The notes below the pieces were generated by a model. The model worked only from the letters and a program-made list of their open reading frames with translations, was not told where the DNA came from and searched no databases. The position numbers and the translations under genes are program-made. 64,000 nt of DNA from Lachnospiraceae bacterium (GTDB lineage Bacteria; Bacillota; Clostridia; Lachnospirales; Lachnospiraceae): NCBI GenBank assembly GCA_910575475.1, contig CAJTGD010000001.1, forward strand, positions 124,001 through 188,000, given 5' to 3'. Below are positions 16,287-24,417 of the stretch, piece after piece (the first letter of the stretch is position 1; every line of letters starts with the position of its first letter).

Positions 16287-16380
16287 CTGACCAATCACTA
16301 CGCTGATTGGTCAGGAGGATGCACATAAAAGCTGGGATTCAGGCCGTCCATTGCCGCAGGCAATTTAAAATGACGGCCTG
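16287..16380. repeat. Cluster of hairpins downstream of cbiO
   Basis: CTGACCAATCA (16287-16297) is the exact inverse of TGATTGGTCAG (16304-16314). CAGGCCGTC (16340-16348) is the inverse of GACGGCCTG (16372-16380), with a nested ATTGCC-gca-GGCAAT hairpin. They stand beside the repeat at 16382-16418 and may help end cbiO transcripts. Confidence 0.7.
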
Positions 16381-16381
16381 A

Positions 16382-16418
16382 GTTACAGGGCACGCCTGGT
16401 CAAGGTGTGACCTGTAAC
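16382..16418. repeat. 37-bp palindromic repeat, copy 1 (within the cbiO 3' end)
   Basis: On the minus strand it reads GTTACAGGTCACACCTTGAC then CAGGCGTGCCCTGTAAC. It matches 50626-50662 at 36 of 37 bases. The arms GTTACAGG and CCTGTAAC form a hairpin. Confidence 0.95.
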
Positions 16419-17159
16419 GCTGTCGCTTTTCTGCATACAGAGCGGCAGTTCCAGTCCATGTTCCTCCAGCAGCCCCTGATCCGTCAGGATCTCTTCTGTC
16501 CGTCCATCCTTCACGATCCGCCCGTCCGACATCAGCACCGTCCGCTCACAGGTATCCAGGATCAGATCCAGATCATGGGACGCAATGATCTTCAAATGCG
16601 CAAAGGAATTTAAAATGCGGATCAGGTTCCGTCTGTTTCTCGGATCCAGCGCGATCGACGGCTCATCCATCAATATGATATCCGGCGTCATGGACAGGAT
16701 CGTGGCAATCGAAACCAGCTTCTTCTCGCCGCCTGACATCTTATAGATCTGCTTTTCCCGCAGATGCCCGATCCCCGTCACGGCAAGCGCCTGCTCCACT
16801 CTTCTTTCCACTTCCGCCTCCGGCAGTCCATAATTCCTCGGCGCAAATGCAATATCCTCATAAGCCGTGTTCATAAAAAGCTGGCTGTCCGAGTCCTGGA
16901 ACACATACCCGATCTTCGAGCGGATCTGAGCCAGCGTACACTTTTCCACCGGGATTTCCTCAATTCTAATAGAACCTGTAAAATCCAGATTCAGCCCTAC
17001 CAGCATTTTTAAAAATGTAGACTTCCCCACCCCGTTCGCGCCGATGATACCGATGGAATCCGTCTCTGACGCGTGCAGTGAGATTTCCCGCAGTATTTCC
17101 TTTCCCTTCTCATATCCAAACGAAACATTTTCCACATCTATATATATATGGCTCATCAT
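16383..17159 (-). CDS. cbiO: ECF-type cobalt/nickel transporter ATPase
   Basis: A 258-aa ABC ATPase: Walker A GANGVGKST, Q-loop GYVFQDSDSQL, signature KMSGGEKK, Walker B IILMDEPS, and the switch His in IIASHDLDLIL. It powers metal uptake together with CbiM and CbiQ encoded just upstream. The last residues, after MQKSDS, are encoded by the palindromic repeat at 16382-16418, so the original stop seems to have been replaced. CbiO and CbiQ are separated by about 110 bp of degenerate repeats. Confidence 0.92.
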   Translation of the reverse strand: MMSHIYIDVENVSFGYEKGKEILREISLHASETDSIGIIGANGVGKSTFLKMLVGLNLDFTGSIRIEEIPVEKCTLAQIRSKIGYVFQDSDSQLFMNTAYEDIAFAPRNYGLPEAEVERRVEQALAVTGIGHLREKQIYKMSGGEKKLVSIATILSMTPDIILMDEPSIALDPRNRRNLIRILNSFAHLKIIASHDLDLILDTCERTVLMSDGRIVKDGRTEEILTDQGLLEEHGLELPLCMQKSDSVTGHTLTRRAL

Positions 17160-17180
17160 ATCCTCCCTGCCGCTCCCGGA

Positions 17181-17310
17181 ATCCGCCCGCTCAGGAAAAC
17201 AACATCCCGGCCTGCTCCCGGAATCTTACCGTCCGGAAAACCAGCCCCGGCCTGCTCTCAAAACCGCCTGATCAGGAAAACAGCTCCCCGGCCAGAAGAA
17301 CGACCGGCCA
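17181..17310. repeat. Imperfect tandem repeats between cbiQ and cbiO
   Basis: Three degenerate units of about 40-45 bp share GGAAAACA and CCCGGCCTGCTC blocks. The third runs into the 3' end of cbiQ, which encodes its last residues. They enlarge the cbiQ-cbiO spacer, which is usually a few bases. Confidence 0.65.
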
Positions 17311-18072
17311 TCTCCGCAGCAGCGCGATCACTGCGGCCCAGAACAGCAGATATGCCAGGTCCTTCCCCTGAAATGCCGTCCGCTCCCGCAGATACGCATA
17401 GTCCCCCCGATATCCCCGAAGCAGCATACTATCATAAACCTCATTCGCCCGGTCCATGCTCCGCAGAAGGAGCTGTCCCGCAAGGGGCCCCCATGCCTTA
17501 AAATGGATCCCCTTCTGGTGGGGCGCCCGCAGCAGATACGCCTGGGTGATGCGGTCCACTTCCTCCAGAAGCACCGTAATATAGCGGTAGGTCAGCATAA
17601 ACTGCGTCGCCACTGCCTTCGGAATACGCAGCAGCCGGAGCGCATAGCAAAGCCGGTCCACAGAGGTTGTGGCGATCAGCAGATAGGAAGCCAGCACACT
17701 GAACACCCCTTTCATGATCAGCGTCACCATGGACAGCACTCCCGCGCTGATCCGGATCCCCTCAATGACCACCGCATTTTGGTCCAGAAATGGATTCAGA
17801 ATCCCCACAAAACAGACCAACGGCAGCACAAGCCGAAGCCGTTTCAGGCTGTCGGCAAAGGATAATTCCGCCAAAATAAACAGAGCCATCGGATAGACAG
17901 CCATCCCGGCAGTCCCCGCCACATCATATTTATGGAAGGATACCACTGCCGAGATATACAAGATCGTCAGCACAAGCTTGACCAGCGGATGAATTCGGTT
18001 CACCCACTGGTCCCTTGACGCCAGCATATCCATATGATGTATTTCACAAATCGCGCCGCTGATCCTGTTCAT
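17272..18072 (-). CDS. cbiQ: ECF transporter transmembrane protein EcfT/CbiQ
   Basis: A 266-aa protein with about five membrane helices and the EcfT coupling motifs: LRIPKAVATQFMLTYRY and, near the C-terminus, an Ala-Arg-Gly type element in MLLRGYRGDY. The N-terminus (CEIHHMDMLASRDQWVNRIHPLVKLV) is typical of CbiQ. The start at 18072 has AAGGA upstream; the longer frame to 18138 overlaps cbiM. It links the CbiO ATPase to the CbiM substrate subunit. Confidence 0.9.
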   Translation of the reverse strand: MNRISGAICEIHHMDMLASRDQWVNRIHPLVKLVLTILYISAVVSFHKYDVAGTAGMAVYPMALFILAELSFADSLKRLRLVLPLVCFVGILNPFLDQNAVVIEGIRISAGVLSMVTLIMKGVFSVLASYLLIATTSVDRLCYALRLLRIPKAVATQFMLTYRYITVLLEEVDRITQAYLLRAPHQKGIHFKAWGPLAGQLLLRSMDRANEVYDSMLLRGYRGDYAYLRERTAFQGKDLAYLLFWAAVIALLRRWPVVLLAGELFS

Positions 18073-18085
18073 ACCCGCATATTCC

Positions 18086-19084
18086 TTATGATTCCGTACA
18101 TTTCCTGAAAAATCTAAACAAATAGCATGCTCCCACACAGACGCCTAAGACCGCAGCCGCTCCCGCAATTCCGGAAAATGTGGTGCCCAGTGCCGACTCT
18201 GACCCCTGAAATGCATAATCCGGCAGCAGCGATGTAGCTTCCTGCACTGCCCCGGACGCCTCATAGATTCCGCCCTCCGCTTCCAATTCTGCCGAACCGG
18301 TCAGTTTCTCAATGGACCATTCCAGTCCGTCCGGATGGGAAGAAGCCGCCAGGGACAGCCCCCCTCCGATCAGCACTGCGGCAGCAGCCAGGATAAGGAC
18401 CGTCTTTTTGAAGGAAAATCTTCCCCTGTTTTCCTCCTCCGGCGAGCTGCCATAGAGCAGCTCCGGCCTTGCTTCATATACAAACATAAGCACCGCCGCG
18501 GTGATCAGCCCCTCCACAAATCCGATTGCCAGATGGATCGGCTGCATCGTCCCCACAAAGACTATAAACGGCAGCTCCGTGATCCCCGAGGCCCATGTTT
18601 CCAGACACACACTGAACGCCCCCAGCTGCAGAGTCAGTACACATCCCAGGATTGAGGCCGCCGCGATCTTTGCTCTGGACATCCCGTGCTTCATCAACGG
18701 CTTCCAGATCAGAAGCGCTCCCAGAAAGCATCCGTAAAACGCCATATTCCAGACATTACAGCCCAAAACAAGAAGCCCTCCGTCGGCAAATAACAGCCCC
18801 TGGATCAGGAGCACCCCGATCATGGTCAAAAACCCCGCATAGGGACCCAACAGTGCCGATAAAAGCATCCCTCCGCACAAGTGGCCGCTGGATCCCGTTC
18901 CCGGAATCGTAAAGTTGATCATCTGGGCCGCGAACACGAAGGCCCCCATCACCCCCATCACCGGAACCTTTTTTGTATCTACATCCAGGCGTACCTTTTT
19001 CACTGAATAAGCCGCTGCCGCCGCAGAGCAGACGTACATCGTACCTGCCACCGCCGGAGCCGCCAGAGCATCTGCCATATGCAT
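18086..19084 (-). CDS. cbiM: Co/Ni ECF substrate-binding protein CbiM with PDGLE domain
   Basis: A 332-aa protein. The start at 19084 gives MHMADALAAP; in this family the Met-His N-terminus itself binds the metal, and GGAGGG lies at the right distance. About seven helices follow, with HLCGGMLLSALLGPYAGFL as the conserved core. The C-terminal part contains the HPDGLEW motif of CbiN/NikN-type accessory domains, so M and N functions are fused. Whether Ni2+ or Co2+ is carried cannot be read from the sequence. First gene of cbiM-cbiQ-cbiO. Confidence 0.92.
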   Translation of the reverse strand: MHMADALAAPAVAGTMYVCSAAAAAYSVKKVRLDVDTKKVPVMGVMGAFVFAAQMINFTIPGTGSSGHLCGGMLLSALLGPYAGFLTMIGVLLIQGLLFADGGLLVLGCNVWNMAFYGCFLGALLIWKPLMKHGMSRAKIAAASILGCVLTLQLGAFSVCLETWASGITELPFIVFVGTMQPIHLAIGFVEGLITAAVLMFVYEARPELLYGSSPEEENRGRFSFKKTVLILAAAAVLIGGGLSLAASSHPDGLEWSIEKLTGSAELEAEGGIYEASGAVQEATSLLPDYAFQGSESALGTTFSGIAGAAAVLGVCVGACYLFRFFRKCTES

Positions 19085-19112
19085 TGCAATCCCTCCCATT
19101 TTCGACCATTTT

Positions 19113-19162
19113 ACCGGTTCATATTCACAGTCAATTCACTCATATGCCAGGAAACAACCGGT
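19113..19162. promoter_or_regulatory. Inverted repeat in the cbiM leader
   Basis: ACCGGTT (19113-19119) is the exact inverse of AACCGGT (19156-19162). It lies 30-80 bp before cbiM. I looked for cobalamin and NiCo aptamer cores in this 300-bp divergent region and did not find them convincingly. Confidence 0.45.
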
Positions 19163-19267
19163 ACGTTACATTTTACTATATCAGATTACCATATTACAGC
19201 AGCAATACAAGCCCCCCTGGGGGTTAATTCGCCGGTGGTTTTCCCGTACTACATTTCAATTGTAACA

Positions 19268-19296
19268 TTGAAACAGCCCCCATTTTATGGTACAAT
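19268..19296 (+). promoter_or_regulatory. Promoter of the receiver-alarmone synthetase gene
   Basis: -35 TTGAAA (19268-19273), 17-bp spacer, -10 TACAAT (19291-19296), leaving a leader of about 95 nt before the ATG. Confidence 0.75.
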
Positions 19297-19398
19297 AAGT
19301 GAGCGAGTACATGAGGAGCCGCGGAAAAATAACGGACACATCCTGACTTATCTGTATCCATTATTTTTCTACAGTTCCCAAGATAAAATTGAGGTGGC

Positions 19399-20493
19399 AT
19401 GATGCATAGGATACTTGTCGCAGATGACGTGGAGATCAACCGCGAGATACTGCATGATATGCTGATGGAGGATTATATCGTAGAGACAGCGGAGGACGGT
19501 ACGCAGGCCATCCAAAAGCTGCAGGAATACCGGGGCGGTATCGCGGCCCTTCTTTTAGATCTGCAGATGCCGAATACGGACGGATATGCGGTCCTGAACT
19601 GGATGAACGACCAGAAGTGGATCAACATCATCCCTGTCCTGATCATAAGCAGCGAAAGGGCCGTGGAAGTTGAAAACTATTGCTTTGAAATGGGCGTTTC
19701 GGATTTTATCCACAAGCCCTTTAACAGCTCCATTGTAAAAAAGCGGGTAGACAATATCGTAGAACTTTTTACCCGCAAAAACGCAATGGCGCAGACCATC
19801 GCCAAGCAGACAAGAGCACTGGAGGAACAGCGCCAGATCATCCGGCTCCATACCCGCCAGCTGAGAGATACCAAGATCTTTAACGACCTGATGATGCAGT
19901 ACCGCAGCGCCATCATGGTGATCGAGGCAAAGCTCAAGGTCCTTTACGAAGAATTTGCTCAGGAGTACAACCGGAATCCGTTTGAGTCCATCAAGAGCCG
20001 TCTGAAATCTCCGGAAAGCATTTATGAAAAGCTGAACCGGAAAGGATATCCCATCACGGTGGAGAGCATTCGGGAATATCTTACCGATGTGGCCGGTGTC
20101 CGCGTGATCTGTTCCTTTCCAGATGATATTTACCGCCTGGCAGATCTGGTGGTTCAGTCCAATGACATCATCCTGGTACAGAAAAAGGACTACATCAAGG
20201 ATCCAAAATCCAACGGCTACCGCAGTCTGCATTTGATCCTGGATGTCCCGATTTTTCTGTCCATCGGGAAAGAATACGTAAAGGTGGAAATGCAGTTTCG
20301 AACCATTGCCATGGATTTCTGGGCCAGCCTGGAGCACAAGCTGCGATACAAAAAGGATGTGGAAAATACAGAAGAGATCGAGCGGCAGCTCAAGGTCTGC
20401 GCCGATTCCATTGATGTCCTGGATTATCAGATGATGCAGATCCGCAACCGGATCGATAAGACGAATACCGCATTGCTCGTGCGGGATCTGTAG
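19399..20493 (+). CDS. Receiver domain fused to small (p)ppGpp synthetase
   Basis: A 364-aa two-domain protein. Residues 4-122 form a CheY-like receiver with D9/D10, phospho-acceptor D54 (LLLDLQMP), switch S84 and K106 (HKPF). A helical linker (125-190) leads to a RelQ/YjbM-like RelA_SpoT synthetase (190-364): ATP-site SRLKSPESIYEKLNRKG, D230 in DVAGVRVIC, SNGYRSLH (272-278) and E297 in VEMQFRT. The catalytic Asp and Glu are present and there is no HD hydrolase domain. Phosphorylation should gate alarmone synthesis; that is inference. No histidine kinase is adjacent. GAGGTGG precedes the ATG. Confidence 0.9.
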   Translation: MMHRILVADDVEINREILHDMLMEDYIVETAEDGTQAIQKLQEYRGGIAALLLDLQMPNTDGYAVLNWMNDQKWINIIPVLIISSERAVEVENYCFEMGVSDFIHKPFNSSIVKKRVDNIVELFTRKNAMAQTIAKQTRALEEQRQIIRLHTRQLRDTKIFNDLMMQYRSAIMVIEAKLKVLYEEFAQEYNRNPFESIKSRLKSPESIYEKLNRKGYPITVESIREYLTDVAGVRVICSFPDDIYRLADLVVQSNDIILVQKKDYIKDPKSNGYRSLHLILDVPIFLSIGKEYVKVEMQFRTIAMDFWASLEHKLRYKKDVENTEEIERQLKVCADSIDVLDYQMMQIRNRIDKTNTALLVRDL

Positions 20494-20555
20494 CAGCTTT
20501 GGATATATAAACAACTGTATGTAAATATCCTGCGCAATCTGTTCAGAAACGTCAG

Positions 20556-20604
20556 GAAAAAAAGGCTGTCGGGAAATGACTATTTTCCCGACGGCCCTTT
20601 TTTC
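20556..20604. terminator. Bidirectional terminator
   Basis: GGCTGTCGGGAAA (20564-20576) pairs with TTTCCCGACGGCC (20584-20596), with an A-run before and a T-run after. It serves the plus-strand alarmone synthetase gene and the minus-strand ABC permease gene. Confidence 0.9.
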
Positions 20605-21813
20605 TTATATCGCCATCATCTTTTCACTTTCAAATGCCTTTGCGATCACTCCCACAAGCACCGCTCCCAGCGCCAGCGTCACCCCGAGGGTCATCCCATA
20701 CTGCGCGGCGGTTACCTCCTGGGTCAGGATTCCCTGCAGCGCGATGGATGTATTATAGATCGGAAGCATATAGAACCAGCTCTTGGGCGCGTCTGTTGTA
20801 AACATGGTCATGATCCCCAGCACCAGGACCAGCATATATATCGGCATCACATAAGAGCTCGCCTCCTTAACCGTCTTTGCAAATACAGACACCAGTACAA
20901 TGATCGCCGAATACAAAAATGAGATCGCCACCAGCAAGAGTGCCAGCATTCCAATCTGCCGCGCGCTCAGCGTCAGGCTGATGCCCAAATCTTCTCCGGA
21001 CGCCCCGCCCAGCATCTGGGGCATGAATACCACCATGGCCGCCACATACACTACCGACGATGCCCCGGAAATGATCATCAGCGCAAATACCTTTCCCAGC
21101 ACGATAGAGCTTCGCTTGATCGGGGATACCAGAAGGCTTGCCATCGTCCCCCGCTCCTTCTCTCCCGCAACCATGTCTGTTCCGATTCCCATGGCCCCGG
21201 CAAACAGAAGGATTGTCACGAAGTAAGGCAGCATCGTTCCCAGTACCTTTCCCCCGGCCTTCTGGTCATCCTGGATGATCATATCCGGATTGTCCGAATT
21301 CACAGTAAATACCGTCAGCTTCTGCATATCGTCCACTCGCTCTGCCAACAGCGTCTGCCGGTACATTTCCAGCGCCCCGGTGGAGATGGCATCAAATGCC
21401 GCCCTGGAATATTCCTCCGACGGATTGTAGTAGGTCTTCACCTGTACGATCTCGTCCCCTTTCTGGTAATTTCCGACCGCTTCCGCAAAATGCTCCGGAA
21501 ACTCAATCCACAGGTCCGCCTCTCCGCCGCGGATCTGATCCCTCAGCTTCTCCCGGTCCTTCACGTCCCGAACCTCACACGCGATCCCGGTCTGCCCCAG
21601 AAATCCCTCAAACTCTGCAGGCGCATTTTCCACATATACCACCGGCACATGCTCCTCCACATCCTGCTCTGCTTTCTGACTCATATTGCTGATAAGGCTC
21701 ATCACCACGATCATGATCACGACCGGAAGGATAAATACGGAAAACAGCATTTTCCCGTCCTTGAATACGCGGGCCAGCTCCTTGCCGCAGATCTGTCTGA
21801 TTCCGTCCATCAT
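20605..21813 (-). CDS. ABC-2 type exporter permease (NatB-like)
   Basis: A 402-aa membrane protein: one helix near the N-terminus (about 24-42), a large extracytoplasmic loop, then about five helices from 185 to 395. The segment GTDMVAGEKERGTMASLLVSPIKRSSI is the conserved ABC-2 coupling region. It overlaps the ATPase gene by 4 bp. NatB proteins export sodium in Bacillus, but other ABC-2 systems export drugs or peptides, so the substrate is open. Confidence 0.88.
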   Translation of the reverse strand: MMDGIRQICGKELARVFKDGKMLFSVFILPVVIMIVVMSLISNMSQKAEQDVEEHVPVVYVENAPAEFEGFLGQTGIACEVRDVKDREKLRDQIRGGEADLWIEFPEHFAEAVGNYQKGDEIVQVKTYYNPSEEYSRAAFDAISTGALEMYRQTLLAERVDDMQKLTVFTVNSDNPDMIIQDDQKAGGKVLGTMLPYFVTILLFAGAMGIGTDMVAGEKERGTMASLLVSPIKRSSIVLGKVFALMIISGASSVVYVAAMVVFMPQMLGGASGEDLGISLTLSARQIGMLALLLVAISFLYSAIIVLVSVFAKTVKEASSYVMPIYMLVLVLGIMTMFTTDAPKSWFYMLPIYNTSIALQGILTQEVTAAQYGMTLGVTLALGAVLVGVIAKAFESEKMMAI

Positions 21814-22586
21814 AACGCCTCCCCCTTTCTCTCCCTGTAAAGCTCAAAAAACGCGTCCTCCAGATCCTGCGCCCCGGTCTCCTGTAAAATCTCCTCCAGC
21901 CTTCCCTCGGCCACCTTCTGTCCGTCGATAATGACGCCGATCCGGTCGCAGATCTTCTCCGCCTCAGACATGATGTGGGTAGAGATGATCACCAGCTTGC
22001 CCTCATTTCTCAGCTTTTTCAGGTAATCCGTCACGCCTCGCGCCGTCACCACATCCAGCCCGTTGGTGGGCTCGTCAAAGATCACGATGTCCGGGTCATG
22101 GACCAGGCATACCGCGATGGCCGCCTTCTGTCCCATTCCGGTAGACAGCTCCTTGATCTTTTTATGTGCAAAATCCTTGATCCCAAAATACTCGAACAGC
22201 TCTTCCTTCCTGGCCTTCAGCTTCTCCTCCGGCACATGGTGGAGCCTTCCGAAAAAATCAAACATATAGTCCACGGAGAACTGGGGATCCAGCTTGATGT
22301 CACCTGTCAGAAACCCGATCTTCTCCCGTACCTGCTCCGGTTCCTTCTGCACCTCATGCCCGGCAACATAGATCTCCCCCTTCGTGGGACGGATAATGGT
22401 GGAAATGCATCGGAGCGTGGTCGTCTTTCCTGCCCCGTTAGGCCCCAGCAGCCCGTAGATCTCCCCCGGCACCGCCCGGAGGCTTAAGTCGTCCACCGCT
22501 GTTTTCAGGGGATTGGTCGTCTTGGATTCCTTCATCTGCTTCTTATTCAGCTTGTAGATCTTTGTCAGATTATTGATCTCAATCAT
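21810..22586 (-). CDS. ABC exporter ATPase (NatA-like)
   Basis: A 258-aa ATPase: Walker A GPNGAGKTTTLR, Q-loop GFLTGD, signature LSTGMGQK, Walker B DIVIFDEPTNGLD, switch His in IISTHIMSEAE. The loop-rich N-terminus includes a Lys-rich insert (NKKQMKESKTT) after the first strand. It drives the overlapping permease. Confidence 0.92.
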   Translation of the reverse strand: MIEINNLTKIYKLNKKQMKESKTTNPLKTAVDDLSLRAVPGEIYGLLGPNGAGKTTTLRCISTIIRPTKGEIYVAGHEVQKEPEQVREKIGFLTGDIKLDPQFSVDYMFDFFGRLHHVPEEKLKARKEELFEYFGIKDFAHKKIKELSTGMGQKAAIAVCLVHDPDIVIFDEPTNGLDVVTARGVTDYLKKLRNEGKLVIISTHIMSEAEKICDRIGVIIDGQKVAEGRLEEILQETGAQDLEDAFFELYRERKGEAL

Positions 22587-22620
22587 GAAATCACCTTCCT
22601 TTTACTTATTACTGTTGTAT

Positions 22621-22690
22621 GTTACGATTCAGAACAGCGCGGCACAGACACGTCTGCTTCGCAGATGATCCGCCGCAATGCAGCTTTTGT
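22621..22690. repeat. Interspersed GTCTGC/GCAGA hairpin repeat, copy 1
   Basis: CACAGACACGTCTGCTTCGC plus AGATGATCCGC and the bases to about 22690 resemble 61967-62014, where most positions agree. It is preceded by GTTACGATTC, also seen at 15481. Confidence 0.6.
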
Positions 22691-22712
22691 ACATTCCTGC
22701 TGTTCCAAATGG

Positions 22713-23189
22713 TTACATCACCTTGCCATAAATTATTCTTCCTGTGATGAACAGGGCGAAATACAGCATGACCAGCGCCCATACCGTCCAGAAGACTTCC
22801 ATACTGAAAAATCCGGCAACAAGCATGATCACATATCCTGTAAAGATCAGAATTACCCCTGCCGTATTGTGCGCTTTCAGGTTCAGCTGGACATTCCGCT
22901 CGTCATATTCCTGCAGCCGCTTCATCCGAAGCTTCTTCTCATCCTTCAGGAGACTTCTGATCCGCAGAAACCATACGGCGCCTGCCCCCAGGATTCCGCA
23001 TCCAATCCCCATATACAACCCGGCCAGAAACTCCTTCTCCTCCCCTGACTGCATGAGAATAAGCGACACGGCTATGGATGCAGCTCCCCCAAGCATCAGC
23101 ACCGGGATAAATTTTTTTCTTCTTTTTAAAGTTTCCCTGTATTCTTCATCTGTATTCACGGGTTCCCATATTGATGATTTGAACAACAT
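22713..23189 (-). CDS. Small membrane protein paired with an XRE regulator
   Basis: A 158-aa protein with four predicted membrane helices in two pairs (about 28-46, 55-75, 105-125 and 130-150) and a basic cytoplasmic loop between them (RIRSLLKDEKKLRMKRLQEYDERNVQ). It resembles the DUF2178-like proteins often encoded next to small XRE regulators. GGAGGAGG precedes the ATG, and the 5' end overlaps the XRE gene by 34 bp, so the two are co-expressed. Function unknown. Confidence 0.78.
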   Translation of the reverse strand: MLFKSSIWEPVNTDEEYRETLKRRKKFIPVLMLGGAASIAVSLILMQSGEEKEFLAGLYMGIGCGILGAGAVWFLRIRSLLKDEKKLRMKRLQEYDERNVQLNLKAHNTAGVILIFTGYVIMLVAGFFSMEVFWTVWALVMLYFALFITGRIIYGKVM

Positions 23190-23395
23190 ACGTTTTCCTC
23201 CTCCAAGTCAAATATAAACACATCTTCAATTCCCATCCCAAAGTACTGCGCGATCTTATGCGCAAGAACCAATGATGCCTTGTACCTCCCGTTTTCCAGA
23301 GAGATGATCGTCTGCCGCGTCACATCCACCGCATCCGCAAGCTCACTCTGGGTAATGCGCCACTCTTTCCTCAGTTCCTGGATCCTGTTCTTCAC
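23156..23395 (-). CDS. Small XRE-family HTH regulator
   Basis: A 79-aa protein, essentially one helix-turn-helix domain: RIQELRKEWRITQSELADAV, then DVTRQTIISLENGRYKASLV. It starts at GTG 23395, directly after a G-rich ribosome site; the longer ATG frame to 23428 would put that site inside the gene. A Cys pair lies near the C-terminus (NVCCSNH). It probably regulates itself and the overlapping membrane protein gene. Confidence 0.85.
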   Translation of the reverse strand: MKNRIQELRKEWRITQSELADAVDVTRQTIISLENGRYKASLVLAHKIAQYFGMGIEDVFIFDLEEENVCCSNHQYGNP

Positions 23396-23512
23396 TTCGC
23401 CCCCCCCTCCAGATTTTTCGGAAATCATGCATCCAAAAAATTGTCAAGTTGACTTTACTCATATAGTATAGTTCACTTTACACTAATTGTCAAGTGTATT
23501 TTACAAAAAAAG

Positions 23513-23547
23513 ACTAAAAAAACAGGAAACCATTTCGATTTCCTGTT
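23513..23547 (-). terminator. Terminator of the zinc-ribbon gene
   Basis: AACAGGAAA (23521-23529) pairs with TTTCCTGTT (23539-23547); on the minus strand a T-run follows. It lies just past the stop at 23572. Confidence 0.85.
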
Positions 23548-23571
23548 TCGGCATACCGTATGCGGAAGTGA

Positions 23572-23853
23572 TCAGTTTTTCCAGCGTTTCAGTGTCGGGA
23601 ACCACTCAAGCATGGCTTTTCTTGCTTCTTCTTCACTCATATCAGGGTTGGCCGCAGCCATATTCGGTACACATGCCTCAATCATTTCTTCCATCGTACC
23701 ATGAAACGTAAACTCACCCTTTTCAAAACAATACTTACAATATTCCTCATTTCCGCTGCCGTCGGCATTTGTTCCGTACAGCTCATCCGTATCTCCCATG
23801 GGCATACCGCAGCACTGACAAAATTTCTGATTTCTTTCATTCATGTCGTTCAT
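23572..23853 (-). CDS. Putative zinc-ribbon protein
   Basis: A 93-aa protein with two Cys pairs, CQCCGMPMG (near 12-15) and YCKYCFEKG (near 38-42), the signature of the putative zinc-ribbon family often annotated in anaerobic Firmicutes. The C-terminal half is helical (SEEEARKAMLEWFPTLKRW). It may act in metal or stress responses; the family role is not established. It is a single gene with its own terminator. Confidence 0.85.
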   Translation of the reverse strand: MNDMNERNQKFCQCCGMPMGDTDELYGTNADGSGNEEYCKYCFEKGEFTFHGTMEEMIEACVPNMAAANPDMSEEEARKAMLEWFPTLKRWKN

Positions 23854-23978
23854 TTTCTTTACCTCTTTCTAATGTGTTTAAAGTTTATGTATAGCTGTAT
23901 GCTATCGTATTTACTTTAACACACATATCCTGACACCTTTTGTCAAGGTTTTAAAAAAATCCGCTTTCCAAAAAGGAA

Positions 23979-24311
23979 TTGACAGATTTTATCCGCGAAG
24001 TTATAGTTATATTAGAAGATGAATTGAAGGAAGGTTATTTGACTGATCGTGAATTTGACGATTATGTGAACCTTTTCCGCTGTGCCGCAGAAAAAATATT
24101 TCAGAACCATTCCAATTTACGAAAGGAGGCAGACCTTATGACAAAGCCATTGATCGAACTACCCAGCGTACTCCAAAAACGCCTGCGTACTGAGAATGAT
24201 GCCCTGATTGCTGACCTCGCTGAGAGGGATGCTGTTATCGCTGATAAAAATACGGAACTCGCCCGAATGAGAGAACTGCTGACGCAATATCACATTCCTG
24301 TGCCATCATAA
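23979..24311 (+). CDS. Hypothetical protein, uncertain start
   Basis: The frame reads TDFIREVIVILEDELKEGYL onward for about 110 residues but the only early start is TTG, with the ribosome site too close. A better start is the internal ATG at 24138 (MTKPLIELPSV), which follows AAAGGAGG and gives 57 residues rich in acidic coiled helix (NDALIADLAERDAVIADKN). Either a small real gene or the remnant of a longer one. No family recognised. Confidence 0.5.
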   Translation: MTDFIREVIVILEDELKEGYLTDREFDDYVNLFRCAAEKIFQNHSNLRKEADLMTKPLIELPSVLQKRLRTENDALIADLAERDAVIADKNTELARMRELLTQYHIPVPS

Positions 24312-24352
24312 GGTTTTATTTTCACACAGGCATACCGATTAAAAATGCAGAT

Positions 24353-24392
24353 AAAAAGTCGCAATCCCCACCATTTAGATTGCGACTTTTTT
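24353..24392. terminator. Bidirectional terminator
   Basis: AAAAAGTCGCAATC (24353-24366) is the exact inverse of GATTGCGACTTTTT (24378-24391). It separates the converging genes on either side. Confidence 0.88.
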
Positions 24393-24417
24393 CTTACCGG
24401 TAAACCCTCTATAAATA

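Noticed and set aside
19085-19398. Possible cobalamin or NiCo riboswitch before cbiM
   Set aside because: Only an ACCGGTT/AACCGGT inverted repeat and a GC-rich patch were found; the conserved aptamer cores are not there.
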